Origin: Collinsella aerofaciens
Lineage (GTDB): Bacteria; Actinomycetota; Coriobacteriia; Coriobacteriales; Coriobacteriaceae
Assembly (NCBI RefSeq): GCF_901212495.1
Contig: NZ_CAAKNY010000016.1
Coordinates: 1-40,057, forward strand
Direction: 5' to 3'
Length of the DNA stretch: 40,057 bases
Part shown: one piece after another, positions 24,692-33,889 of the stretch
How positions within the stretch are numbered: position 1 is the stretch's first letter
How the letters are laid out: each line of letters begins with the position of its first letter
Program-made: the position numbers and the translations under genes
The notes under the pieces: model-generated
What the model was told of the DNA's origin: nothing
The model's database searches: none
Seen by the model: the letters and a program-made list of their open reading frames with translations, nothing else

Positions 24692-26413
24692 ATGTCATTT
24701 TCTATCGACCGCAATAAATACGCCGCCATGTACGGACCCACCGTCGGAGACAAGGTTCGTCTGGCCGATACCGACCTGATCATCGAGGTGGAGCGCGACT
24801 TGACCACCTATGGCGAGGAGGCCAAGTTTGGCGGCGGCAAGACGCTGCGCGACGGCATGGGCCAGTCCGTCACCACCACCAGCGCCGACGGCGATCTGGA
24901 CCTGGTAATCACCAACGCGCTTGTGCTCGACTACACGGGTATCTACAAGGCCGACATTGGCATTAAGGGCGGCTACATCGTCGGCATCGGCCATGCCGGC
25001 AACCCCGACATCATGGACGGCGTCACCCCGGGCATGACCGTTGGCGCGGGCACCGAGGCCCTGGCCGGCGAGGGGCTCATCCTTACCGCAGGCGGCCTGG
25101 ACACGCATATCCACTTCATCTGCCCGCAGCAGATCGACTGCGCCCTCTACTCGGGCGTGACCACCATGATCGGCGGCGGCACGGGCCCGGCCGACGGCAC
25201 CAACGCCGTCACCTCCACCCCTGGCCCCTGGAACATCTCGATGATGCTCAAGGCTGCCGAGGAATACCCCATGAACCTGGGTTTCACCGGCAAGGGCAAC
25301 TGCTCGGACGAGCGTCCGCTGGCCGAGCAGATCGAGGCCGGCGCCATCGGCCTGAAGGTCCACGAGGACTGGGGCGCCACCCCGGCGGCTATCAACCATG
25401 CACTCAACGTGGCCGATAGCTACGACGTGCAGGTTGCCCTTCACACCGACACGCTCAACGAAGCCGGCTGCGTCGAGGACACCATCGCCGCGATTGGCGG
25501 CCGTGCCATCCACACCTACCACACCGAGGGCGCCGGCGGCGGCCACGCGCCCGACATCATCCGCATTGCGAGCGAGCCCAACGTGCTGCCCAGCTCCACC
25601 AACCCCACCATGCCCTTCACCCACAATACGCTCGACGAGCATATGGACATGCTCATGGTCTGCCACCATCTGGACAAGCGCATCCCCGAGGACGTCGCCT
25701 TTGCCGACAGCCGTATCCGCCCCGAGACGATTGCGGCCGAGGATGTTTTGCAGGACATGGGCGTCTTTAGCATGATGAGCTCCGACAGCCAGGCCATGGG
25801 CCGTGTGGGCGAGGTCATCACCCGCACCTGGCAGACGGCATCCAAGATGCGTGCCCAACGCGGACCGCTTCCCGAGGACGAGGGTCACGACAACGACACC
25901 TTCCGCGCCCGCCGCTACGTTGCCAAGTACACGATTAACCCGGCGCTCACCCACGGTGTGGCCGATTACGTGGGCTCGGTCGAGGTGGGTAAGTTTGCCG
26001 ACTTGGTGTTGTGGAACCCGGCCTTCTTTGGCTCGCGCCCGGATATCATCATCAAGGGCGGCATGATCGTCGCCTCCAAGATGGGTGACGCCAACGCCTC
26101 CATCCCCACCACCGAGCCGGTCACCTACCGCCACATGTTCGCGGCTGACGGTCTCGCCCGCGCAACGAGCTGCCTGACGTTTATGAGCCAGGCCGCCCTG
26201 GACCTGGAGGTACCCAAGAAGCTCGGCCTTAAGAAACACGTCGTGCCCGTACACGGCTGCCGCACCGTGGGCAAGGCCGACATGAAGCTCAACGGCGCCA
26301 TGCCCACGATCGAGGTCGACCCCGAGACCTACAAGGTCACCGTCGACGGCAAGCTCGCCAGCTGCGAGCCGGCGACCAAGCTGCCGCTCACGCAGCTCTA
26401 CAACCTGTTCTAA
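24692..26413 (+). CDS. ureC: Urease subunit alpha (catalytic)
   Basis: 573 residues, a normal length. It carries the dinuclear nickel site: His139 and His141 in DTHIHF, the lysine to be carbamylated at 222 in GLKVHEDWG, His251 in ALHTDTLNE and the [16 protein letters not shown] segment. The flap with Cys324 and His325 in [10 protein letters not shown] is intact. The enzyme should therefore be active once nickel is inserted by UreE, F, G and D. The ribosome site GAGGAGG lies inside the end of ureB. A strong hairpin without U-run follows its stop and separates it from ureE. Confidence 0.98.
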   Translation: MSFSIDRNKYAAMYGPTVGDKVRLADTDLIIEVERDLTTYGEEAKFGGGKTLRDGMGQSVTTTSADGDLDLVITNALVLDYTGIYKADIGIKGGYIVGIGHAGNPDIMDGVTPGMTVGAGTEALAGEGLILTAGGLDTHIHFICPQQIDCALYSGVTTMIGGGTGPADGTNAVTSTPGPWNISMMLKAAEEYPMNLGFTGKGNCSDERPLAEQIEAGAIGLKVHEDWGATPAAINHALNVADSYDVQVALHTDTLNEAGCVEDTIAAIGGRAIHTYHTEGAGGGHAPDIIRIASEPNVLPSSTNPTMPFTHNTLDEHMDMLMVCHHLDKRIPEDVAFADSRIRPETIAAEDVLQDMGVFSMMSSDSQAMGRVGEVITRTWQTASKMRAQRGPLPEDEGHDNDTFRARRYVAKYTINPALTHGVADYVGSVEVGKFADLVLWNPAFFGSRPDIIIKGGMIVASKMGDANASIPTTEPVTYRHMFAADGLARATSCLTFMSQAALDLEVPKKLGLKKHVVPVHGCRTVGKADMKLNGAMPTIEVDPETYKVTVDGKLASCEPATKLPLTQLYNLF

Positions 26414-26427
26414 TAACCACTTTGCCA

Positions 26428-26464
26428 CCGCGTGGACCCGGGCACAGCCCCCGGCTCCACGCGG
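26428..26464 (+). other. Intergenic hairpin between ureC and ureE
   Basis: CCGCGTGGA (26428-26436) pairs perfectly with TCCACGCGG (26456-26464), and CCGGG/CCCGG extends the stem inward. There is no U-run. It may stabilise the ureABC part of the transcript or cut down readthrough into the accessory genes. Confidence 0.5.
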
Positions 26465-26490
26465 CCCACGATCAGCACAAGGAGGGGCGC

Positions 26491-27069
26491 ATGCTCTGCA
26501 CACATATCGAGGGCAACCTCAACGACCCCTCCTTTGAGCTGGCGCTTCGCCGGCGTCTGGGCGGGGCGTTCACAACCGACGAGGTTCTGCTCGACTGGGA
26601 CGAATGCCGCCGGCGCGTAATCCGCAAAGCAAGCGAGGCGGGACGCGATGTTGGCATTCGCTTGGGAGACGCGGCGCTCGACCAGCCCCTTACAGACGGC
26701 GACGTGCTGGGATGCGTCGAGGATGTAGGCGAGGTTCCCATCGTGGTCGTCGCGCGACCGCGGCGCGCAGAAGCGTTGCTCATCGAATGCGACCGGATGG
26801 AACCCCTTGCCTTGGCCCACGCCTGCTGGGAAGTGGGCAACATGCATGCGCCATTCTTTCGCGGCGACAGCGACGAACACACGGTGCGCCTGCTCGCCCC
26901 CGCCATGCCCGTCCTCGACCGCATGCTTGCCGGCATTCCCGGCGTGCGTGTATCCAAAACGGTCTGCCCGCTTCCCGCGGATCGGCGTTTCTCGACGCGC
27001 GCCGTGCAGGCGACCGTCGAGCTTGCCAGCGATTTTAAGATCGTCCAAAAGAAAGGTACCGCATCGTGA
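26491..27069 (+). CDS. ureE: Urease accessory protein UreE (nickel carrier)
   Basis: 192 residues from ATG 26491, with AAGGAGG upstream. UreE delivers nickel to the UreG/F/D complex. The N-terminal peptide-binding domain (VLLDWDECRRRVIRKASEAG, DVGIRLGDAALDQPLTDGDVL) and the C-terminal metal-binding domain (RPRRAEALLIECDRMEPLAL, HACWEVGNMHAPFF with the conserved nickel histidine of GNMHAP) are complete. It lacks the His-rich tail seen in Klebsiella, ending in KKGTAS. Its stop overlaps the ureF GTG start by four bases (GTGA). Confidence 0.93.
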   Translation: MLCTHIEGNLNDPSFELALRRRLGGAFTTDEVLLDWDECRRRVIRKASEAGRDVGIRLGDAALDQPLTDGDVLGCVEDVGEVPIVVVARPRRAEALLIECDRMEPLALAHACWEVGNMHAPFFRGDSDEHTVRLLAPAMPVLDRMLAGIPGVRVSKTVCPLPADRRFSTRAVQATVELASDFKIVQKKGTAS

Positions 27070-27758
27070 GTCCCGCATCCGAACTTCTCCTGCAGCAGAT
27101 TTGCGACTCGGTCTTTCCCATTGGTACGTACTCCCATTCTTTTGGACTCGAGACCTTTATCCAGCTTGGCATCGTTCGTGATGCCGACAGCGCTGCCGCC
27201 TATGTTGCGGGCCAGATCGCATACCCACTCACCTATACCGAGCTGTTGGGTATGCGCCTTGGCTACGAGGCCACTCGGCATGCGGATATGGATGCACTGG
27301 TCGCACTGGAACTCGAGCTGCAGGCGCTCAAAACGCCTACCGAGCCCCGCGCCGCCATGAATAAGCTGGCGGCGCGGTTTATCCGCACAGTCAGCGAACT
27401 CGAGGTTTTAGATCCCGAGGCCGCCGCGTTCTTTTCGGGCTATGCGGCCTCGCAGCGCGATCATGCCGTCAACGTGGCCTATGGAGTGCTTGCCGCCCTT
27501 GCCGACATAGATCTCGCACCCCTTATGCATCGCTATCTCTATTCCCAGGTCTCTGCCATAGTCGTCAACTGTGTCAAGACGGTGCCGCTGTCGCAGACTG
27601 CGGGACAGCAGATCATCACCGGTTCGTTTAGTGCCATGGAGACGGCCAACGATACCGCCCTGAACTGCGAAGCAACTATGCTCGGACTTTCGTGCCCCGG
27701 TTTTGACACGCGCTGCATCGAGCACGAGACGCTCTACTCGCGGCTCTATATGAGTTAG
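27066..27758 (+). CDS. ureF: Urease accessory protein UreF
   Basis: 230 residues, start GTG 27066 overlapping the ureE stop. It is an all-helical protein that bridges UreG and UreD and controls the GTPase step of nickel insertion. Typical segments are LLQQICDSVFPIGTYSHSFGLE at the N-terminus (the glycine-serine-rich SFGLE turn is the family hallmark) and a central helix (LMHRYLYSQVSAIVVNCVKT). A conserved QQIITGSF segment follows. AAAGGT lies just upstream of the GTG. It is followed by a 66-base gap before ureG. Confidence 0.94.
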   Translation: MSPASELLLQQICDSVFPIGTYSHSFGLETFIQLGIVRDADSAAAYVAGQIAYPLTYTELLGMRLGYEATRHADMDALVALELELQALKTPTEPRAAMNKLAARFIRTVSELEVLDPEAAAFFSGYAASQRDHAVNVAYGVLAALADIDLAPLMHRYLYSQVSAIVVNCVKTVPLSQTAGQQIITGSFSAMETANDTALNCEATMLGLSCPGFDTRCIEHETLYSRLYMS

Positions 27759-27824
27759 AAATGCCCCTGCCGCCCCCGTCGGAAGCGTCCCAACCTGTTA
27801 ATCCGCCATCGGAAAGGAAACTAC

Positions 27825-28445
27825 ATGTCGCACGTTCGCATCGGAATCGCCGGTCCCGTAGGGTCTGGCAAAACCGCATTGATTGAGGCCCTCGTGCGCA
27901 AGATGGCGGACGAGTACCCGATCGGCGTCGTCACCAACGACATCTACACACACGAGGACGCACAGTTTTTGACCAAGAACTCGGTGCTGCCCGCCGACCG
28001 TATCGTGGGCGTGGAGACCGGCGGCTGCCCGCACACCGCCATTCGCGAGGACGCAAGTATGAACCTCGAGGCCGTCGAGGGACTTGTAGAGAGCCACCCC
28101 GATATCCAGATCGTCTTTGTGGAGAGTGGCGGCGATAACCTTTCCGCCACGTTCTCCCCCGAGCTCGCCGATGCCACAGTGTTTGTTATCGATGTGGCCG
28201 AGGGCGATAAGATCCCTCGCAAAGGCGGCCCCGGCATTATGAAGAGTGACCTTTTGGTCATCAATAAAATCGATCTGGCGCCCTACGTAGGCGCATCGCT
28301 CGAGGTCATGGACCGCGACTCCCGCCGTATGCGCGGAGCGCGCCCCTTCCTCTTCACGAACATTATGAAGGGCGAAGGCGTGGACGAAGTCATCTCGTGG
28401 ATCAAACACGACGTACTGCTCGAGGACCTTGCTGAGGAGGCCTAA
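27825..28445 (+). CDS. ureG: Urease accessory GTPase UreG
   Basis: 206 residues, start ATG 27825 after GGAAAGG. It is a SIMIBI GTPase that hydrolyses GTP to drive nickel insertion into UreC. Motifs: P-loop [20 protein letters not shown], the nickel-binding [12 protein letters not shown] (Cys-Pro-His), a Walker B-like [19 protein letters not shown], and the base-specificity motif [21 protein letters not shown]. Lacks an N-terminal His stretch. The ureD ATG follows directly after its TAA. Confidence 0.97.
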   Translation: MSHVRIGIAGPVGSGKTALIEALVRKMADEYPIGVVTNDIYTHEDAQFLTKNSVLPADRIVGVETGGCPHTAIREDASMNLEAVEGLVESHPDIQIVFVESGGDNLSATFSPELADATVFVIDVAEGDKIPRKGGPGIMKSDLLVINKIDLAPYVGASLEVMDRDSRRMRGARPFLFTNIMKGEGVDEVISWIKHDVLLEDLAEEA

Positions 28446-29372
28446 ATGCACGACGAGCACCGCAACGATGGCGAAAATCGATTTGGTCGCACCTCCGAGC
28501 TGCGCCTGAAGGCAACCGCCCGCGATGGCGTGACGGCCGTGCCCGAGCTGTATGCATCGATGCCCTTTAAGGTGACGCATGCGTTTGATGTGTGCGAGCA
28601 CGATCTACCTGGCTACGGGCGCCTTGCGGGGCAAGACGACGGGCGCAGCAAGCTCGCGGCACCAAAGCAACTCATGGTCATGAGCGTGTCGGCAGGCATT
28701 ATGGCAGGCGACCGTCAGGAGCTTACGGTTGACGTTGAGCCGGGCGCCGCGCTTTCCATGACCACGCAAGCCTTCGAGAAGATCCACCGTATGGAAGACG
28801 GCGAGCATGCCGAGCGCACGACTCGCATCCATGTTGGCGCGCATGCCTACCTGGACTATCAGCCCCTCCCGCAGATTCCCTTTGCGGCGTCGTCGTTTTC
28901 GACCGACACGGTCATCGAGCTCACCGACGATAGTTCGCATATGGCATACGAGGAGATTCTTAGTTGCGGGCGCGTGGCGCGCGGTGAACGGTTTGCGTAC
29001 CGCGATTATCGCAGCCATGTACGTGTGACCTGCTCGGGCACGCCGGTCTTTATCGACAACACCATCTACCGGCCCACCTCGACCGACATGGAGGGGTTTG
29101 GCTTTTTTGGCGCCTACTCGCATCTGGCCAATCTGGTGCTGGTAAACCTCGATATCGATGGCGCGCGCTTTGCCACCATCCGCGACTACCTGCAATCCCA
29201 AACGGGCGAGATCGGCGCCAGCGCCGCAGCCCCCGCAAGCGACGCTCCGGCAGCAGACGCCATTGCGGGCGGTATCACGCGTCTTGCCACCGGAGACTGC
29301 CTGGTCAAATTGCTCGGCCACCGCGCGCAGCGCCTGCAAGACGTCCTCAACAAAGTACGCGACCTGGTCTAA
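28446..29372 (+). CDS. ureD: Urease accessory protein UreD/UreH
   Basis: 308 residues, start ATG 28446 abutting the ureG stop; a GAGGAGG site lies in the ureG end. It is the scaffold that binds apo-urease and accepts UreF and UreG. Recognisable segments are LMVMSVSAGIMAGDRQELTV, the AALSMTTQAFEKIHRM strand-turn, YLDYQPLPQIPFAASSF and EILSCGRVARGERF. An Ala-rich insertion (SAAAPASDAPAADAIAGG) lies near the C-terminus and is unlike the family norm. Last gene of the urease unit, followed immediately by a palindromic element that may also end its transcript. Confidence 0.92.
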   Translation: MHDEHRNDGENRFGRTSELRLKATARDGVTAVPELYASMPFKVTHAFDVCEHDLPGYGRLAGQDDGRSKLAAPKQLMVMSVSAGIMAGDRQELTVDVEPGAALSMTTQAFEKIHRMEDGEHAERTTRIHVGAHAYLDYQPLPQIPFAASSFSTDTVIELTDDSSHMAYEEILSCGRVARGERFAYRDYRSHVRVTCSGTPVFIDNTIYRPTSTDMEGFGFFGAYSHLANLVLVNLDIDGARFATIRDYLQSQTGEIGASAAAPASDAPAADAIAGGITRLATGDCLVKLLGHRAQRLQDVLNKVRDLV

Positions 29373-29458
29373 TGATCCCTTGGGGACGGAAGGATTATGG
29401 ATCACTTAGGGGTCGGCCCTGTGCGGTGATCCGTAATCCTTCCGTCCCCAAGGGATCA
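29373..29458. repeat. 86-bp near-perfect palindrome
   Basis: Arms of 33 bases at 29373-29405 and 29426-29458 with one mismatch, starting one base after the ureD stop; the left arm begins TGATCCCTTGGGGACGGAAG. The 20-base loop is TTAGGGGTCGGCCCTGTGCG. TTGGGGACGG resembles TTGGGACGG in the palindrome at 39953-40057. It looks like a REP-type or MITE element, and the RNA hairpin could protect or end the urease transcript. Confidence 0.8.
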
Positions 29459-29494
29459 AAAAGCCCCGCCGGGCCTTGGTAGGCGCGGCGGGGC
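29458..29494 (-). terminator. Rho-independent terminator of fhs
   Basis: On the minus strand GCCCCGCC pairs with GGCGGGGC (arms 29487-29494 and 29463-29470) and TTTTT follows (29462-29458). It lies 25 bases after the fhs stop and directly next to the palindrome. Confidence 0.88.
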
Positions 29495-29519
29495 GGACAA
29501 GCAGCTATGAGCAGCAGGC

Positions 29520-31187
29520 TTAGAACAGGCCGGTGATGTTGCCGTCGTTGTCGACGTCGATGTTCTCGGCCGCGGGAACCTTGGGCAGGCCCGGCATGGT
29601 CAGAACGCTGCCAGTCAACGCGACCACAAAGTGGGCACCGGCGGAAACCTTGAGCTCGCGCACGGTGATGCGGAAGCCCTCGGGAGCACCCATCGCCCTG
29701 GCGTTGTCGCTAAAGCTGTACTGCGTCTTGGCCACGCACACCGGCAGGTTGCCAAAGCCGTTCTCGCGCAGCTCGGCGAGTTGGCGCTTGGCAGCCGGGG
29801 TGAAGTCGACGCCATCGGCGCGGTAGACCTTGGTGGCAACGGCCTCCAGGGCGTCTGCCACATCGGCACCGTCCTCGTAGGCAAACTTGAGCTCGCTCGG
29901 CTGCTCGATCAGGCGCATGACCTCATCGGCCAGGTCGAGCGCGCCCTCGCCGCCCTTAGCCCAAACCTCGGACAGCTTAACGTTGACACCGAGCTTCTGG
30001 CACACGGACTCGATGAGCTCGAGTTCGGCCTCGGTGTCCGTCGGGAAGCGGTTGATGGCGACCACGCAGGGCAGGCCGTAGACGTTCTGGATGTTTTCGA
30101 CGTGGCGCAGCAAGTTGGGCATGCCGGCCTTGAGGGCCTCGAGGTTCTCCTCGTTGAGGTCGGCCTTGGCAACACCGCCGTTGTACTTAAGCGCGCGGGC
30201 GGTCGCGACGACCACGACGGCGTTGGGACGAACGCCCGTCATGCGGCACTTGATGTCCAGGAATTTCTCGGCACCCAGGTCGGCACCGAAGCCGGCCTCG
30301 GTAATGGCGACATCGCCAAAACGCATAGCCATGCGGGTGGCCATGATGGAGTTGCAGCCGTGGGCGATATTGGCGAAGGGACCGCCGTGGACAAACGCGG
30401 GCGTACCCTCGAGCGTCTGCACCAGATTGGGCTTGAGCGCGTCCTTGAGCAGCGCGGCCATAGCTCCCTGGGCCTTAAGGTCGCGGGCGCGGACGGGCTC
30501 TCCGGCATAGCTGTAGCCGACAACGATCTCGCCCAAGCGCTCCTTGAGGTCATTGATGCTCGTGGACAGGCACAGGATTGCCATGACCTCGGAGGCAACA
30601 GTGATGTCGAAGCCATCCTCGCGCGGCACTCCCTGGGCCTTGCCGCCAATGCCGTCGATAACATGGCGCAGCTGACGGTCGTTCATATCGACAACGCGCT
30701 TCCAGGTGATGCGCTTAACGTCGATGCCGAGCTGATTGCCCTGCTGAATATGGTTGTCGAGCATGGCTGCCAGCAGATTGTTGGCGGCACCGATGGCATG
30801 GAAGTCGCCGGTAAAGTGCAGGTTGATGTCCTCCATGGGGATGACCTGGGCCCAACCGCCACCGGCGGCACCGCCCTTCACGCCAAACACGGGACCGAGC
30901 GAAGGCTCGCGCAGGGCCACGGCGCTCTTGACGCCGCGACGACGCAGACCGTCGGCCAGGCCGATGGTCGTGGTGGTCTTGCCCTCGCCGGCGGGCGTGG
31001 GATTGATAGCGGTCACGAGGACGAGCTTGGCCTGATGATCAGTTGGCTCGTTGAGCAGGGAATAGTCGACCTTAGCCTTGTCAAAGCCGTACGGAATCAG
31101 ATGCTTAACGTCGACGCCGGCGTTCTTGGCCACCTCGATAATAGGCAGCGGCGTAACAGAACGTGCGATTTCGATGTCAGTAGGCAT
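29520..31187 (-). CDS. fhs: Formate-tetrahydrofolate ligase
   Basis: 555 residues from ATG 31187, with AAAGGA 7 bases upstream. It makes 10-formyl-THF from formate, THF and ATP in the cytoplasm. The P-loop [20 protein letters not shown], the [19 protein letters not shown] segment, the [20 protein letters not shown] block, and C-terminal segments such as [20 protein letters not shown] are all standard. With FchA (5989-6621) and FolD (5132-5986) it gives the formate branch of one-carbon metabolism. In a non-acetogen it more likely feeds purine and thymidylate synthesis. The gene is 23 kb from its partners and transcribed alone. Confidence 0.97.
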   Translation of the reverse strand: MPTDIEIARSVTPLPIIEVAKNAGVDVKHLIPYGFDKAKVDYSLLNEPTDHQAKLVLVTAINPTPAGEGKTTTTIGLADGLRRRGVKSAVALREPSLGPVFGVKGGAAGGGWAQVIPMEDINLHFTGDFHAIGAANNLLAAMLDNHIQQGNQLGIDVKRITWKRVVDMNDRQLRHVIDGIGGKAQGVPREDGFDITVASEVMAILCLSTSINDLKERLGEIVVGYSYAGEPVRARDLKAQGAMAALLKDALKPNLVQTLEGTPAFVHGGPFANIAHGCNSIMATRMAMRFGDVAITEAGFGADLGAEKFLDIKCRMTGVRPNAVVVVATARALKYNGGVAKADLNEENLEALKAGMPNLLRHVENIQNVYGLPCVVAINRFPTDTEAELELIESVCQKLGVNVKLSEVWAKGGEGALDLADEVMRLIEQPSELKFAYEDGADVADALEAVATKVYRADGVDFTPAAKRQLAELRENGFGNLPVCVAKTQYSFSDNARAMGAPEGFRITVRELKVSAGAHFVVALTGSVLTMPGLPKVPAAENIDVDNDGNITGLF

Positions 31188-31334
31188 GGACGGTCCTTTC
31201 GTTACCGGATGAGAAAAAGACCAATTCAGCATAGCACGCGCGTGCAATAGTAAAACGCCCATAACCGATGAACGACGATATGTTTACCCGATACCCAGCG
31301 ATAGCCTACAGATGTGCTAAATCAAGCCCCATTC

Positions 31335-32402
31335 CTACAGGGTCGGTTCAATACCCAAATGCTCGAATGTGCGCAGGGTTGCCTGGCGACCCTGCGGTGT
31401 GCGAATCATCAATCCGCACTGCAGCAGATACGGCTCATAGACATCCTCGAGCGTTCCCGGGTCCTCGCCCACCGCGCTGGCAAGTGTCGTCAGGCCCACG
31501 GCACGACCGGAGAACGTCTTGGCAAGCGTCTCCAAGATGCGAATGTCCATCCAGTCCAGACCAAGCTCATCGATCTCAAAGAACTCGAGCGCCTGACGGC
31601 AAATATCAAGCTCAATAGGCCCGTTGCCGCGCACCTGCGCATAGTCGCGCACGCGCTTGAGCAGACGATTGGCGGGGCGCGGCGTACCGCGCGAACGCGA
31701 GCCGATCTCGAGCGCGCTGGGGTGGTCAATCGTCACGCCCAAGATGGTCGCCGAGCGCGTCACGATCTGCGCGAGCTCCTCAACGGTGTAGTAATCCAGG
31801 CGATACGAAATGCCAAAGCGGTCGCGTAGCGGGCCGGTCAACATGCCCGAGCGCGTCGTTGCCGCCACCAGCGTGAACTTGGGGATATCCAGGCGAATCG
31901 AGCGCGCGGCTGGACCCTTGCCGATCACGATATCGAGGGCAAAGTCCTCCATCGCGGGATACAGAACTTCCTCGACCGAGCGGTTGAGGCGGTGGATCTC
32001 GTCGATAAACAGTACGTCACCCGGCTGCAGGTTAGTCAGGATGGCCGCCAGGTCACCGGTGCGCGCGATGGCCGGGCCACTCGTGGTTTTAATCTGAGCG
32101 CCCAGCTCGTTGGCGATAACGGTAGCCAGCGTGGTCTTGCCCAGACCCGGAGGGCCCGAGAAGATCACGTGGTCGAGCGTCTCGCCACGGCTCTGCGCCG
32201 CCTCGATGAGCACGCGCAAGCTCTGCTTGATGTGCTCCTGGCCGCAGTAGTCATCCAGGCGCTGGGGGCGCAGGGTACGGTCGACATCGAGGTCCTCGGG
32301 CGTCAGCTCCGAGCCCACCATGCGCTCGCCATGTGCCATGGATGCCGCCGGCGAGTTGCCGGGCGTCGCCCACAAGTCCTGAGAGTCATCGGCTTCCCAC
32401 AT
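31335..32402 (-). CDS. ruvB: Holliday junction branch migration ATPase RuvB
   Basis: 355 residues. ATG 32402 shares its A with the ruvA stop (TGATG), so translation is coupled; an in-frame GTG three bases upstream is the alternative. RuvB is the hexameric AAA+ motor that drives branch migration with RuvA. Motifs: [18 protein letters not shown], Walker [17 protein letters not shown], Walker [16 protein letters not shown], sensor region [20 protein letters not shown], and the C-terminal winged helix ([31 protein letters not shown]). A 25-residue N-terminal extension precedes the core. Confidence 0.98.
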   Translation of the reverse strand: MWEADDSQDLWATPGNSPAASMAHGERMVGSELTPEDLDVDRTLRPQRLDDYCGQEHIKQSLRVLIEAAQSRGETLDHVIFSGPPGLGKTTLATVIANELGAQIKTTSGPAIARTGDLAAILTNLQPGDVLFIDEIHRLNRSVEEVLYPAMEDFALDIVIGKGPAARSIRLDIPKFTLVAATTRSGMLTGPLRDRFGISYRLDYYTVEELAQIVTRSATILGVTIDHPSALEIGSRSRGTPRPANRLLKRVRDYAQVRGNGPIELDICRQALEFFEIDELGLDWMDIRILETLAKTFSGRAVGLTTLASAVGEDPGTLEDVYEPYLLQCGLMIRTPQGRQATLRTFEHLGIEPTL

Positions 32403-33022
32403 CACGCATCCATTCCGAGTCGCTTAAGCGCCGCGCCGAGCAGATCCTCGACACGCATATCCTGCCCATCATACCCGCTCAGGGCGACATCGGTCTCCTG
32501 TGGGCTAAAGCCCATGGAAAGGAGTGCCGCGCGGGCATCGTCGATGGCCGAGGGAGCGGCAGCGGGCACGGGCATCGCAACCTGTTCGGGAATCACGTCG
32601 ACCGGCACAAAGCCCTTGTCCTTGGCAAAGGTGCTCTTGAGTTCCAAGATGAGGCGCTGCGCCGTCTTTTTGCCCACACCGGGTACCTTGGCCATGCCCT
32701 TGTCGTCCTCGGCCATCACCAGCGAATACAGCTGCCCCACGGTATAGGTGGAAAGCACGGCGAGCGCCGGGCGCGGGCCAACACCAGAGACGGACACGAG
32801 CCGATCGAACATCGTGCGCTCGTCCTTGGAGGCAAAACCAAAGAGCGTCATGGCGTCCTCACGTACCTGCATGCGCGTGTAGAGGCGAACCTCGCCGCCG
32901 GGCGTCGGCAATGTGGCCGCGGTGCTGCCCGAGATGCCGAGCTCAAAGCCCACGCCCGACACATCGACGACGGCTGAGCTCATCGTGGCCTCGACAAGCG
33001 TTCCGTGGAGCTGGGAAATCAT
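32402..33022 (-). CDS. ruvA: Holliday junction DNA-binding protein RuvA
   Basis: 206 residues from ATG 33022, whose A is also the last base of the ruvC stop (TGATG). RuvA binds the four-way junction as a tetramer and loads RuvB. The N-terminal OB-fold ([28 protein letters not shown]), the two helix-hairpin-helix motifs ([17 protein letters not shown] and [19 protein letters not shown]) and the flexible linker before the C-terminal RuvB-binding domain ([17 protein letters not shown]) are all visible. Confidence 0.97.
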   Translation of the reverse strand: MISQLHGTLVEATMSSAVVDVSGVGFELGISGSTAATLPTPGGEVRLYTRMQVREDAMTLFGFASKDERTMFDRLVSVSGVGPRPALAVLSTYTVGQLYSLVMAEDDKGMAKVPGVGKKTAQRLILELKSTFAKDKGFVPVDVIPEQVAMPVPAAAPSAIDDARAALLSMGFSPQETDVALSGYDGQDMRVEDLLGAALKRLGMDA

Positions 33023-33543
33023 CAGTATCCGGTTCCTCTCTGTTGATAGAACTCGCCACCGGTAAGGGCACGGGTGCGGCTGAGGTTTACGTGGCAGATG
33101 GCGCAAGCCAGGGCATCGGCGGCATGGTCGGGATGCGGGTCGTGGTCGAGCTGCGTGAGCGTGCGCACCATGTAGGCGACCTGCCGCTTATCTGCGGCAC
33201 CGGTGCCCACCACAGCCTGCTTGATCTGCATAGGCGTGTACTCGCCGATCTCGAGCGCGCACTCCGAAAGCGCCACAAGCGCAGACCCGCGGGCATGTGC
33301 CGTAGGAATTGCCGAGCGGACGTTGGCGCCAAAGTAGATGCTCTCGATGGCGGCGGTATCGGGGCGGTAGCGCTCGACGACATCCTTGAGGTCGCGGGCG
33401 ATGTGAGACAGGCGCACCGCGAGCGGGCTTCCGGCACTGGTCTCAATACAACCGTAGGCACGACAGCGAACCTCTCCGCGCCGCTCCTCGATAATCCCCC
33501 AACCCGTATGGGCCAAACCGGGGTCGATACCCAAGATAACCAA
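33022..33543 (-). CDS. ruvC: Holliday junction resolvase RuvC
   Basis: 173 residues. Start ATG 33543; upstream sequence has a weak GAGGGG-type site. RuvC cuts the junction held by RuvAB. The RNase H-like acidic residues are present: Asp in ILGIDPGLAHTGWG, Glu in AAIESIYFG, and the Asp residues in DPHPDHAADALACAICH. The basic QIKQAVVGTGAADKRQV loop is typical. First gene of ruvC-ruvA-ruvB, downstream of a LexA-like box. Confidence 0.97.
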   Translation of the reverse strand: MVILGIDPGLAHTGWGIIEERRGEVRCRAYGCIETSAGSPLAVRLSHIARDLKDVVERYRPDTAAIESIYFGANVRSAIPTAHARGSALVALSECALEIGEYTPMQIKQAVVGTGAADKRQVAYMVRTLTQLDHDPHPDHAADALACAICHVNLSRTRALTGGEFYQQRGTGY

Positions 33544-33598
33544 GCCAGCCTCCCCTCGCCACCAGCACGGCGCGAGACAAGGCCCCGCGCATTATTCA

Positions 33599-33612
33599 CG
33601 AACGTCTGTTCT
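33599..33612 (-). promoter_or_regulatory. LexA-like SOS box upstream of ruvCAB
   Basis: CGAACGTCTGTTCT matches the Gram-positive and actinobacterial LexA consensus CGAACnnnnGTTCG in all but the last base. It lies 56 bases upstream of the ruvC start. ruv genes are SOS-controlled in many bacteria, so damage-induced expression is likely. Confidence 0.7.
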
Positions 33613-33636
33613 AGAATAACACAACCTGGGAAGCAT

Positions 33637-33735
33637 GAGCCAAGCAAGGTCGAATCGCAGGTTGACCACACGCCAGCGAGCGCCCGCCAGAGCGAGCAAG
33701 GTTGAACCATAGGTTGAGCATAAGTCAGCGAGCGA
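33637..33735. repeat. Two imperfect direct repeats of about 46 bases
   Basis: GAGCCAAGCAAGGTCGAATC (from 33637) and GAGCGAGCAAGGTTGAACCA (from 33690) begin copies that stay alignable for 46 bases, ending CCAGCGAGCG and TCAGCGAGCG; period 53. They lie in the 346-base gap upstream of ruvC, beyond the LexA box. No coding sense is seen. Confidence 0.55.
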
Positions 33736-33737
33736 GT

Positions 33738-33871
33738 CCCTGCCGTGGCAAGGCGTCGCGAAAGAGGAGCGCCGCGTACTTCTGTACGCAAGCGACGGCT
33801 TGAGCGGCAGATTGCCCGGCAGGGGCTCGCGCAGCGTCGGCTCGTTACGCGGTTTGGCAAAACCGCGTAAC
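33738..33871. other. Highly structured intergenic segment, three nested hairpins plus one
   Basis: CCCTGCCG (33738-33745) pairs with CGGCAGGG (33817-33824). Inside it GGCAA (33747-33751) pairs with TTGCC (33812-33816), GTCGC (33755-33759) with GCGAC (33792-33796), and at the tip GCGTAC (33774-33779) with GTACGC (33784-33789). Beyond lies a 12-bp perfect hairpin, GTTACGCGGTTT-GGCA-AAACCGCGTAAC (33844-33871). It may be a REP-like element, a structured 3' region of the NadE-like transcript or a small RNA; no promoter was identified. Confidence 0.5.
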
Positions 33872-33889
33872 CTTGCCCCTATCCCATAG

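Noticed and set aside
24695..26503. A 602-codon minus-strand open frame opposite ureC
   Set aside because: Antisense shadow of ureC, which has all nickel ligands; the antisense product shows no domain.
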